Positions 1 through 5,345 of a stretch of 14,926 bases of DNA are shown in pieces (positions within the stretch are counted from its first letter, which is position 1; every line of letters starts with the position of its first letter). A model generated the notes under the pieces. It saw nothing but the letters and a program-made list of their open reading frames with translations, was not told where the DNA came from and searched no databases. Made by a program: the position numbers and the translations under genes. The stretch spans positions 1 to 14,926 of the forward strand of contig WQSK01000018.1 in NCBI GenBank assembly GCA_009787915.1. Reading direction: 5' to 3'. The DNA comes from Bacillota bacterium. GTDB lineage: Bacteria; Bacillota; Clostridia; Christensenellales; UBA1242.

Positions 1-740
1 ATTGTACCGCCTGCTTTGTATTCGCCTGCCGTACCCATGTGCTCGAAACCTTGCTTTTCGTAATACTTCCCAAGTTCTTCATTCTCGCCCCAATAATCGA
101 GGTTCAAATTTTTTATCCCGTACCATGCAAGTTTCCATTCAACCTCGGAGAGCAACTCACTGCCTGAACCTGGTTCTGTGCTGACAAAACTTTTTACAAA
201 CGCGGTGTTTTTGGTCTTACCCCAAACTTCCTTGTCACTAAGTGTGATTATCATGCCTGAAACTGGTTTATCATGATGCGTCATAAGGTAATAATTATTG
301 CTCCTATCCTCAGGAATACGAATTCTTGCAAGGCGGTTTTCCAAATCATGTTTCGTGTCTTCATAGTTTTCAAGCAATTTATGTTCCCATTTATTATCAG
401 GGTTCTCTGCAAGACCTGCTTTGATTTCTTTAATCATATCATCCGTTTTCTCTAGTTCCCGCAAAATCGCATTTTCAAATCCGATGAACATTTCATAGTA
501 ATCAATTTTATCTTTTGCATCCTCTAACTGGGCATGAATCTTTTCACCCATACGTCCGACATAGTTTTTCCACTGACCAATATCGCGTGATTTGAACCAC
601 TTTTCTCGTTCAAGGTACATGGCAATAACCTCGTCAATGTTGACGTTATCTTCCCTCGTTGGAATTCCCCAAGAGTAACCAGAATCTTTTCTGCCATCCT
701 TAATTGGTGTACTGCGCCAATAAATTTTATCCATTGCCAT
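1..740 (-). CDS. GNAT-like acetyltransferase paralogue A', C-terminus cut by left edge
   Basis: Reading the minus strand from the ATG at 740 gives 246 uninterrupted codons (MAMDKIYWRS...) running off the window edge. The product is a close paralogue of the protein at 1645-2448, about two-thirds identical by eye over the shared C-terminal part. Both have a conserved N-terminal SGYSWGIP segment, a helical charged middle that is about 20 residues longer here, then a NYYLMTHHDKP strand and a GNAT-like end with NLDYWGEN and GKYYEKQGF. The YYEKxGF element matches the acetyl-CoA-binding helix region of GNAT enzymes; the substrate is unknown. The start is chosen because a promoter lies directly upstream and no ribosome-binding site is seen. 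It follows the kinase-like gene B after a 41-bp gap. Seen: intact frame and paralogy. Inferred: acyltransferase activity. Confidence 0.85.
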   Translation of the reverse strand, partial: MAMDKIYWRSTPIKDGRKDSGYSWGIPTREDNVNIDEVIAMYLEREKWFKSRDIGQWKNYVGRMGEKIHAQLEDAKDKIDYYEMFIGFENAILRELEKTDDMIKEIKAGLAENPDNKWEHKLLENYEDTKHDLENRLARIRIPEDRSNNYYLMTHHDKPVSGMIITLSDKEVWGKTKNTAFVKSFVSTEPGSGSELLSEVEWKLAWYGIKNLNLDYWGENEELGKYYEKQGFEHMGTAGEYKAGGT

Positions 741-749
741 ATTGCATTT

Positions 750-778
750 AATATATCACATATTGGTACAAAAATCAA
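750..778 (-). promoter_or_regulatory. Promoter of gene A'
   Basis: On the minus strand TTGATT (773-778), a 17-bp spacer and TATATT (750-755), with an extended TGa just before the -10. The -10 ends 9 nt before the ATG at 740, so the leader would be only a few nucleotides. It occupies the 41-bp gap between B and A', so A' probably has its own promoter. Confidence 0.6.
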
Positions 779-781
779 GAC

Positions 782-1648
782 TCAATTTATACTCACGTTT
801 CTCACGTCAAAGATTTTTGGGTCAAAACCCTTTGGTACTTTGTCACCGTAAAAACTTGGGTGCAGTTGCAACAGGTGCGACAACTTGTTTTTGTCAAAAG
901 GGTTACCCTCGTTTGATGTTTGGCTTTGGTGAATCATGTACTCGCCCAACGGTCCAAAGAACTCCGCAAACCTCTCGTATACCTCTATGTACTTTGCGCG
1001 CAAGTCCTCGTTCATAGTTTTTTCATGCCCCTTATAGGTGTCGTGAAACAAAGTACAAACCCCGCTGGCAACCGCGGCTGCTGGTCCAAAAATACCGTCT
1101 TTGCCGTATTCACTGCCATAAACATCTTCGTCGTCGGCGTAAGAACTTGGCGGTCTTATAAACCAATCGATAAAGTGCGTTTTCCCCGTATCTTTGTCAC
1201 GCAAAATGTTCCCAGGGTCAAAATCAATAGCCACAAAATTCGACGTGATACCCTCGGCGTCTTTAAGGATTTGTTTAATATCTCCTTTTGGTGCGGACAA
1301 GAGCGCATCAAGTTCCTCATGTTGATTCTCTCCAAGGTCATAAACCTTGTTTGTCCAGGGGCGGAGTATTGGGCTCCCTGAAATCTTTTTGTATACGCGG
1401 TGAAAAAACTTTGGGTCATCAAACGAAAAGTCCAAAATCTCGGCAACGGGGAGGTCTTGGGAAAGTAACTCGTCGGTTTTATCTTTGACTTTTTTAATGT
1501 CGTCATATGTGACCGTGCCGTTGCCTGGGTTGAACTTTGCGGTTTCCAAAACAACGATATCGTCGTTGCCCTCGACAAAATAACACGTAGAATGAAACCC
1601 GTTCCGTGTCTTTACCAATTTCCCCGATGATAATAATTCTTTAATCAT
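782..1648 (-). CDS. APH/choline-kinase-like phosphotransferase domain protein (gene B)
   Basis: 288 residues. The C-terminal half has DFDPGNIL (142-149), which lines up with the HGDxHPGNIL catalytic loop of aminoglycoside phosphotransferase/kinase-like enzymes: catalytic Asp142 and metal-binding Asn147 are present, while the usual His of HPGN is Asp. HFIDW (158-162) then provides the metal-binding Asp161, equivalent to DFG. The first 90 residues look like an N-lobe, but no clear glycine-rich loop or beta-3 lysine is obvious, so activity is uncertain. The ATG overlaps the TGA of gene A (ATGA), with GGAG about 8 nt upstream, so A and B are co-translated. GNAT-plus-APH pairing recalls fused aminoglycoside-modifying enzymes, but nothing here proves drug modification. 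The substrate could equally be a protein or metabolite. Confidence 0.75.
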   Translation of the reverse strand: MIKELLSSGKLVKTRNGFHSTCYFVEGNDDIVVLETAKFNPGNGTVTYDDIKKVKDKTDELLSQDLPVAEILDFSFDDPKFFHRVYKKISGSPILRPWTNKVYDLGENQHEELDALLSAPKGDIKQILKDAEGITSNFVAIDFDPGNILRDKDTGKTHFIDWFIRPPSSYADDEDVYGSEYGKDGIFGPAAAVASGVCTLFHDTYKGHEKTMNEDLRAKYIEVYERFAEFFGPLGEYMIHQSQTSNEGNPFDKNKLSHLLQLHPSFYGDKVPKGFDPKIFDVRNVSIN

Positions 1649-2448
1649 GGATTGACTCCAAAATCAACATCAGTATCGGGCTTTAAATACATACCTGGCA
1701 GGGGTCCTCTTAAATCATAGTTCGAGGTTACCGTGCTTCGGTCGCGGTAGATTTTCAATTTCGTCAAATCTTTTGACATCTTCGCGATTGTACCGCCTGC
1801 TTTGTATTCACCTGCCGTGCCTTTGGGTTCAAATCCGTTTCTTTCATAGTACTCGCCAAGGGCTTTGTTCTCGCCCCAAAAATCAAGGTTCAAACTCTCG
1901 AATCCCCAAAAGGCAAGTTTATGCTCGACATTTCTCAAAAGGTTTTTACCTGCACGTGGTTGGATACTTACAAAACTTTTCAAAAACGCAATGTTCTTTG
2001 TGTCGCCCCAAATTTCTTTGTCGTCCAGCGAAATAATTAACCCAGAGATAGGCTTGTCATGATGTGTCATAAGGTAATAATTTCCGCGGTCGGGTTTCTT
2101 AAGTCTTGCTTTCATCCGTTCGAGATGTTCCTTATATTCGGCTTTGTCAGGATTTTTATCTACACGCCTCAATTCATTATTTAATGAATTTTCAATGGCA
2201 ACAAATTCTTCAAACCAATCCAACTTGTCGGTTCTATCATCAATTTGTGCTTTCAATTTTTCGCCCATTCTATCTACATATCCAATCCACTGACCGATAT
2301 CACGGAGCGCAGCCTCTTGTGTTGCATACATAGCAAGCACATCCTCAATTTTAATGTTATCGTCAGGACTAGGGATGCCCCAAGAGTAACCCGAGGGGGT
2401 ATTTGTCATAGCAAGTACATCACAATTATAAATCTCCGTTAATGCCAT
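1645..2448 (-). CDS. GNAT-like acetyltransferase with helical N-terminal region (gene A)
   Basis: 267 residues from the ATG at 2448. Residues 19-26 hold SGYSWGIP, shared with A'. Residues about 40-120 are charged and helix-rich. Residues about 122-226 look like a GNAT core: NYYLMTHH strand, PRAGKNLL at 164-171 where the acetyl-CoA pyrophosphate loop would be, and GEYYERNGF at 198-206. A tail of about 45 residues follows. The frame stays open about 300 bp further upstream, but that part lies antisense to the gene at 2486, and a promoter lies just before 2448; the in-frame ATG at 2475 would lie upstream of the -10. Stop TGA overlaps the ATG of B. No family name is assigned with confidence; acyltransferase function is inferred from the fold motifs. 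Confidence 0.8.
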   Translation of the reverse strand: MALTEIYNCDVLAMTNTPSGYSWGIPSPDDNIKIEDVLAMYATQEAALRDIGQWIGYVDRMGEKLKAQIDDRTDKLDWFEEFVAIENSLNNELRRVDKNPDKAEYKEHLERMKARLKKPDRGNYYLMTHHDKPISGLIISLDDKEIWGDTKNIAFLKSFVSIQPRAGKNLLRNVEHKLAFWGFESLNLDFWGENKALGEYYERNGFEPKGTAGEYKAGGTIAKMSKDLTKLKIYRDRSTVTSNYDLRGPLPGMYLKPDTDVDFGVNP

Positions 2449-2455
2449 TAGGGAC

Positions 2456-2484
2456 ACTATATCACACCTTTTCATAAAAAGCAA
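2456..2484 (-). promoter_or_regulatory. Leaderless-type promoter of the A-B operon
   Basis: Minus-strand TTGCTT (2479-2484), 17-bp spacer, TATAGT (2456-2461) preceded by TGa (extended -10). Seven nucleotides separate the -10 from the ATG at 2448, so transcription should start at or next to the ATG. No ribosome-binding site. The -35 overlaps the base just before the start of the divergent gene at 2486, so the two genes share about 37 bp of control DNA. Confidence 0.7.
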
Positions 2485-2485
2485 T

Positions 2486-3022
2486 ATGAATAATATAAAT
2501 TTTGATGTTTTAACACTAAAAGACAAAGACAAATTGGGGCTCCTTGTTGCCCGTATCAACGCAGGGGATATGTTTTTGCACACAGGGGTCAATAACCCAG
2601 AACGCTTTTTCAAAAACGATTTGTTGGGCGCATTTACCGATGATAACGAGTTGGTGGGCTTTTCGGGTCTGTCCACCGACCCTGAAAAGTTGCGTCGCTT
2701 TATGGACAGATTGAAACTCACCGAAGAAGAATACCGTGCCCGATTCAAAGAACCGTGTGGCGAGCATTACTTTATGGTTCGCCCAGATTTTGTTGAAAAA
2801 GGACTTGGGACCGAGTTGTGTAATCAAATCTCTACCTACGCGAAAGAGGAACACGATTTGTGGCGTTTGTTTTCCATCGCGCACCCTGATAACAAAACCG
2901 AGGTGGTGCCCCTATTGGCATCGGGCCACACCACAAAGCCCGAGGACCTGTTTATGACAATTTGCAAAGAACCAAAGCCAAGGCTCCTGTTCCAAAAAGA
3001 CCTCGCCGAACCAGGCGTATAA
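2486..3022 (+). CDS. GNAT family N-acetyltransferase
   Basis: 178 residues. The core motif is MVRPDFVEKGLGTELC (97-112), the beta-4/alpha-3 acetyl-CoA-binding signature (V.P..xxKGLGxxL). HPDN (133-136) begins the next strand region and LLASGHTT (143-150) sits where the LGF element usually lies. The N-terminal 60 residues include a GFS strand. The substrate is not deducible. It is divergent from gene A and followed after 18 bp by a small gene on the same strand. No ribosome-binding site is visible before the ATG, and no convincing -10 lies 6-9 nt before it, unlike other unit-leading genes here; a weak TATATC at 2458-2463 is possible. The C-terminal 25 residues are polar and lysine-rich. Confidence 0.8.
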   Translation: MNNINFDVLTLKDKDKLGLLVARINAGDMFLHTGVNNPERFFKNDLLGAFTDDNELVGFSGLSTDPEKLRRFMDRLKLTEEEYRARFKEPCGEHYFMVRPDFVEKGLGTELCNQISTYAKEEHDLWRLFSIAHPDNKTEVVPLLASGHTTKPEDLFMTICKEPKPRLLFQKDLAEPGV

Positions 3023-3040
3023 CCCGCGAATAAACTAACT

Positions 3041-3241
3041 ATGATTTGTAAAGAAAACCTGTGTGATTTTTCCGAGTGCGATTTGTTGGCACTAAGCACC
3101 CTCCTCACAAAAGAAATCGCAGCCGTGGTAAAAGACATCGACACGTTCAGTTTGCTTGCCGACCTATTTGTTTCAATCGGCGACAACATGACACTCCTGG
3201 CAGGGCAGCGCGAACGAAGTAATAAGAAAAATAAAACATAA
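3041..3241 (+). CDS. Small protein resembling a Clostridia family (DUF6774-like)
   Basis: 66 residues, 18 bp after the GNAT gene and probably co-transcribed. Pattern: short Cys-containing N-terminus (C3, C8, C13), LLALSTLLTKEIAAVVKDID (a hydrophobic helix), then SLLADLFVSIGDNMTLLAGQ and a basic tail. This layout (ELxxLxxxLxxxIxxxxxxxxxxLLAxxFxxxGDxLxxLAxQ) matches, from memory, a family of about 60-residue proteins of unknown function frequent in Clostridia and annotated DUF6774. No start-deciding ribosome-binding site is seen. The family call is a recollection, not a search. Coding status is supported by the clean amphipathic pattern. Confidence 0.6.
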   Translation: MICKENLCDFSECDLLALSTLLTKEIAAVVKDIDTFSLLADLFVSIGDNMTLLAGQRERSNKKNKT

Positions 3242-3250
3242 CGGAGTACC

Positions 3251-3389
3251 ACCGACGACCTACCGCTTTTAATAAATGTTGTTGGAGCTTCTGGTCGGAT
3301 TTGAAATGCTCGGCTTTCGCCTGCGCTCACGCGACGACCTACCGCTTTCAAGGTGGGAAACACCGCCCAAGCGGTAGAGTTACAGATTG
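3251..3389 (-). pseudogene. Two decayed tRNA-Thr copies downstream of the intact gene
   Basis: Three blocks are exact copies of pieces of the intact tRNA-Thr: 3251-3268 matches 3414-3431 (18 nt), 3283-3305 matches 3392-3414 (23 nt, including the CCA end) and 3332-3347 matches 3416-3431 (16 nt). The copy at 3283-3356 is split in its T-stem by 26 extra bases (3306-3331), has a changed anticodon loop and has lost its 5' half. The copy at 3251-3268 keeps only the 3' side of the anticodon stem, the variable region and the T-stem start. Offsets between units are about 79-84 nt, as expected for a tandem tRNA array. Neither copy can fold as a tRNA. Confidence 0.8.
3306..3331. other. 26-base GC-rich insertion inside a decayed tRNA copy
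   Basis: The block splits a decayed tRNA-Thr copy in its T-stem. On the minus strand it contains GGCGAAAGCC, a short hairpin with a GAAA loop, and is more GC-rich than its surroundings. It has no counterpart in the intact tRNA. Whether it is a small repeat that moves around the genome cannot be judged from one copy. Confidence 0.5.
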
Positions 3390-3391
3390 TC

Positions 3392-3466
3392 TGGAGCTTC
3401 TGGTCGGATTTGAACCGACGACCTACCGCTTACAAGGCGGTTGCGCTACCACTGCGCCACAGAAGC
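3392..3466 (-). tRNA. trnT: tRNA-Thr (anticodon UGU)
   Basis: Minus strand, 75 nt with encoded CCA. The 7-bp acceptor stem is GCTTCTG with CAGAAGC and a U discriminator. The D-arm is GCGC-AGTGGTA-GCGC, the anticodon stem ACCGC/GCGGT around loop CTTGTAA (anticodon TGT), and the T-arm GTCGG-TTCAAAT-CCGAC. All arms pair without mismatch. It is the only intact unit of a decayed tandem array. Its promoter sits about 90 bp upstream, in front of a 5' remnant, so the precursor carries a long leader containing that remnant. Confidence 0.95.
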
Positions 3467-3532
3467 ACGAAAGTGTGTTCAATGCTCCCACAAGCAGTGG
3501 CAAGGTTCACGCAAAGCGGGGTTCTTACACAT

Positions 3533-3551
3533 CTGCGCCACAGAAGCACGA
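3533..3551 (-). pseudogene. 5' remnant of a tRNA-Thr copy next to the promoter
   Basis: 19 nt identical to 3452-3470, that is the 5' end of tRNA-Thr plus four upstream bases, offset by 81 nt. It sits directly after the tRNA promoter, with predicted transcription start around 3550 and remnant first base at 3547. It looks like the original first gene of the array, whose remainder has been replaced by about 62 bp (3471-3532) of unrecognised sequence. Confidence 0.75.
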
Positions 3552-3556
3552 CAACA

Positions 3557-3585
3557 TAAATACCATAAACTTAAAGCAAAGTCAA
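3557..3585 (-). promoter_or_regulatory. Promoter of the tRNA-Thr array
   Basis: Minus-strand TTGACT (3580-3585), 17-bp spacer, TATTTA (3557-3562) with TG one base upstream. Transcription should start near 3550, three bases before the tRNA remnant. It is back-to-back with the tRNA-Lys promoter. Confidence 0.6.
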
Positions 3586-3604
3586 TCTCTGTACAAAAAA
3601 ATAC

Positions 3605-3633
3605 TTGTAATTTTATGAGGGCTGTGTTATAGT
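3605..3633 (+). promoter_or_regulatory. Promoter of tRNA-Lys
   Basis: TTGTAA (3605-3610), 17-bp spacer, TATAGT (3628-3633) with an extended TG. Predicted start is about 3640, giving a tRNA leader of about 15 nt. The ORF at 3731 has no other visible promoter, so this one probably also drives it. Confidence 0.65.
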
Positions 3634-3654
3634 GTTTGCTATACCAAAACACAA

Positions 3655-3730
3655 GGTCCGTTAGCTCAGTTGGTAGAGCACGTCACTTTTAATGACGGTG
3701 TCCATGGTTCGAGCCCATGACGGATCACCA
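3655..3730 (+). tRNA. trnK: tRNA-Lys (anticodon UUU)
   Basis: 76 nt with encoded CCA. The acceptor stem GGTCCGT pairs with ACGGATC (one G-U pair), discriminator A. The D-arm is GCTC-AGTTGGTA-GAGC, the anticodon arm CGTCA-CTTTTAA-TGACG (anticodon TTT), and the T-arm CATGG-TTCGAGC-CCATG. The final A of CCA is immediately followed by the ATG of the next ORF. Confidence 0.95.
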
Positions 3731-4102
3731 ATGATAATTGCAGCAGCGGTTAAATCAGGCGACTTTCTTGGTACGGGTTACCGTCATTCTGTGGCGCGTG
3801 ACATGCTTAATAGCATCGGTGTTTCTTCTCATGGAGATTCTATAGATGGTTTTTTGACTATGGATTTGGTTTTCATCTCGCGCGAAAAGGCGTATCCAAT
3901 TGCTTTTGAAGCAGGGCAGTTGTTCGAATATCTAACAAACCCAGAAGGTAAATTAATCAGCGAAAATATAGAACATTGGGACCCCCCCCAACTTGAGCGC
4001 GCACGGAAATTCGCAGAGAAGAGAAATTTCAAACTTCTTTTGGAACAAGGTAACGACGCAATGCAAATAGCATCTTGCCAAAGCGAAGATATTGTGATAT
4101 AA
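3731..4102 (+). CDS. Small phage-type protein of unknown function, abutting tRNA-Lys
   Basis: 123 residues from the ATG at 3731, which follows the tRNA CCA without a gap. Upstream in-frame codons lie inside the tRNA, so this start is preferred. Visible features are IIAAAVKSG at the N-terminus, GYRHS (16-20), GFLTMDLVFISREKA (40-54), AGQ (61-63) and SEN (77-79). This recalls a family of short proteins frequent in phages and prophages (pattern: GxRH..., QGFLTS..xFVxRxEA, AxxxGQ), function undefined; the resemblance is from memory. Residues 84-87 (DPPQ) are encoded by an 8-base C run at 3982-3989, in frame. There is no ribosome-binding site other than tRNA sequence. Cutting the precursor at the CCA end would yield a leaderless mRNA. 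Confidence 0.65.
   Translation: MIIAAAVKSGDFLGTGYRHSVARDMLNSIGVSSHGDSIDGFLTMDLVFISREKAYPIAFEAGQLFEYLTNPEGKLISENIEHWDPPQLERARKFAEKRNFKLLLEQGNDAMQIASCQSEDIVI
3982..3989 (+). repeat. Poly-C tract (C8) in frame
   Basis: Eight consecutive C within the small phage-type gene, encoding the PP of DPPQ. A one-base change here would truncate the protein in its last third. It is one of four such tracts in the window. Confidence 0.7.
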
Positions 4103-4103
4103 T
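4075..4103 (+). promoter_or_regulatory. Leaderless-type promoter before the frameshifted GNAT gene
   Basis: TTGCCA (4075-4080), exactly 17 bp, then consensus TATAAT (4098-4103) with an extended TGa. The ATG at 4112 lies 8 nt after the -10. The promoter lies inside the last codons of the preceding gene; the -10 shares bases with its TAA stop. No ribosome-binding site. Confidence 0.75.
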
Positions 4104-4111
4104 CCAAACAA

Positions 4112-4635
4112 ATGAAAAAAACCTTAATTAACGTGTTTAACTTTAAGTCGGACAATGTCGGTGACCTAAGCGTCATATCTTGGGAAAATCATCCGCGCCC
4201 TGCCGAGGTCCAGGACTGGACACGTGCTTTTGTTACGCCAATTTTTGATGACCCAGAATATGCCGAGTGGATAGTTTCGCGCAAAAACCCAGACGGTTGG
4301 TGGAACTGGCCTTTGGGCGAGAAAGATGTTTTTGCAAAAGCAATAATGACGACAAACTATACGAAAAACAAAGACTTTATTTGCCTTGAAGCAATCACAA
4401 CAAACCCGCGGTTTAAAAGGCACGGTTTGGCAGAGGATTTAGTCAGGTTTTGCGCCTCTTTGGTTGACGGAAAAAAGTACAAAGAAATGCAACTTGAAAA
4501 ATGTATGGATTTGGATGGGTATTATATTGCGCGAACAAAATTTTCAGAAAACTCGGTTTCAAAAAAACAGGGATAGTCAGTATGTCGTGCCCGATTGAGA
4601 AACTTTCTACCCCCCCCAGAAAAAGTTCCGCCTAA
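4112..4635 (+). pseudogene. GNAT acetyltransferase, frame broken near its C-terminus
   Basis: The first frame runs 154 codons to TAG at 4574-4576. It contains TTNPRFKRHGLAEDLVRF (96-113), a good GNAT acetyl-CoA loop (RxxGLA), but then ends without the usual YxKLGF element. That element is present in another frame: from about 4534, codons read NKIFRKLGFKKTG and continue to TAA at 4633-4635. Removing two bases at the GCGCG repeat (4529-4533) gives an ANKIFRKLGF junction with canonical GNAT spacing and a product of about 173 residues. This could be a true mutation, a phase-variable state, or a sequencing error. The tail also crosses a C8 tract (4610-4617). The gene is probably non-functional as read, though the truncated form keeps the cofactor loop. 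Confidence 0.75.
4610..4617 (+). repeat. Poly-C tract (C8) in the shifted tail of the GNAT gene
   Basis: Eight consecutive C encoding the PP of STPPRK in the downstream frame. Preceded by TCTA, as is the C9 tract of the toxin gene. Confidence 0.65.
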
Positions 4636-4644
4636 ACAAAGACC

Positions 4645-4673
4645 TTGCAAACATCATGATTTAGAGTTATATT
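4645..4673 (+). promoter_or_regulatory. Leaderless-type promoter of the TM2-mnmA-phosphatase operon
   Basis: TTGCAA (4645-4650), 17-bp spacer, TATATT (4668-4673), then six bases to the ATG at 4680. No ribosome-binding site precedes the ATG, so the transcript probably begins at the start codon. Confidence 0.75.
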
Positions 4674-4679
4674 TTTGTC

Positions 4680-5345
4680 ATGCAACATAGGAAGGAAGTC
4701 GACCAATACCTTGACGCGCTTTACAACAACAATGTGCGCTGTCCGTATTGCCGTGCAAAGATTCGCAAGTACACAACCGTGTGCGTCCGATGTGGCATGA
4801 CCAAACGACAAATCCACCAAGCAAGTAACCTTGAAGCCAAAAAAATTTTACAAAGTGGTTCTAATGAAAAAGTTTTGACCTCGCGACGTCGCCCAGAAGA
4901 TGTTTCTTTCACGGGTATGGCTATGCGAGGGATAATAGGTTTCACGGGTTTGCATTGCTTTTTTGTTGGACGAAAAATCCGCGGTTGGATTATCGCTTCC
5001 TTTGCAATCATCGGGTTGGTGGGTGCGCTTGCCCCAATGTCGTGGAGGCAACCATTCAACAGCGTCTACTTGTTCGAGGACCTTCCCGTGTTTTTTCCAA
5101 CAGATTATTTTTTGCTTGTAGGAGCCATGATGTGGTGGATAGATTTGTTCAGTATTGTGTTTGGCTTTTTCAAATACCCAATCCGCATGCCGTCCAAGGA
5201 CTTGGCCGAAGTCAAAACAGGCAAAAAAACTGAAGAACCAACCGAACCAACATGTTTAGATGATATTTTGGGCAAGAGTACAAAAGCAAGAATAAAGCAG
5301 GCTGTAGAGCCTAAGGTGAAAAAAGATGAAAAACAAAAAACCTAA
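4680..5345 (+). CDS. Zinc-ribbon and TM2-domain membrane protein
   Basis: 221 residues. Residues 21-38 hold CPYC...CVRC, a four-cysteine zinc ribbon. Residues about 84-166 form a TM2 domain: GIIGFTGLHCFFVGRKIRG (first membrane segment, with the typical GxHxFYxGR-like core), a loop, then a second segment FLLVGAMMWWIDLFSIVFGF ending in the D-x-F pattern. The last 50 residues are charged and lysine-rich. TM2 proteins sit in the cytoplasmic membrane; their molecular role is mostly unknown. The gene overlaps mnmA by 20 bp and probably leads the mnmA-phosphatase operon. No defect is seen. Confidence 0.85.
   Translation: MQHRKEVDQYLDALYNNNVRCPYCRAKIRKYTTVCVRCGMTKRQIHQASNLEAKKILQSGSNEKVLTSRRRPEDVSFTGMAMRGIIGFTGLHCFFVGRKIRGWIIASFAIIGLVGALAPMSWRQPFNSVYLFEDLPVFFPTDYFLLVGAMMWWIDLFSIVFGFFKYPIRMPSKDLAEVKTGKKTEEPTEPTCLDDILGKSTKARIKQAVEPKVKKDEKQKT

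Noticed and set aside
524..778. Open frame on the minus strand within gene A'
   Set aside because: It overlaps A' in another frame; the A' frame matches its paralogue at protein level throughout, so the other is a shadow.
2449..2748. N-terminal extension of gene A
   Set aside because: The extension would run antisense through the GNAT gene at 2486 and beyond A's own promoter; A' starts at the equivalent point.
3301..3618. Protein-coding frames across the tRNA-Thr region
   Set aside because: They consist of tRNA gene and tRNA remnant sequence read on the opposite strand.
4538..4544. Programmed -1 frameshift at A AAA TTT in the GNAT gene
   Set aside because: The heptamer does not fit X_XXY_YYZ, and a two-base duplication in GCGCG restores better GNAT spacing.
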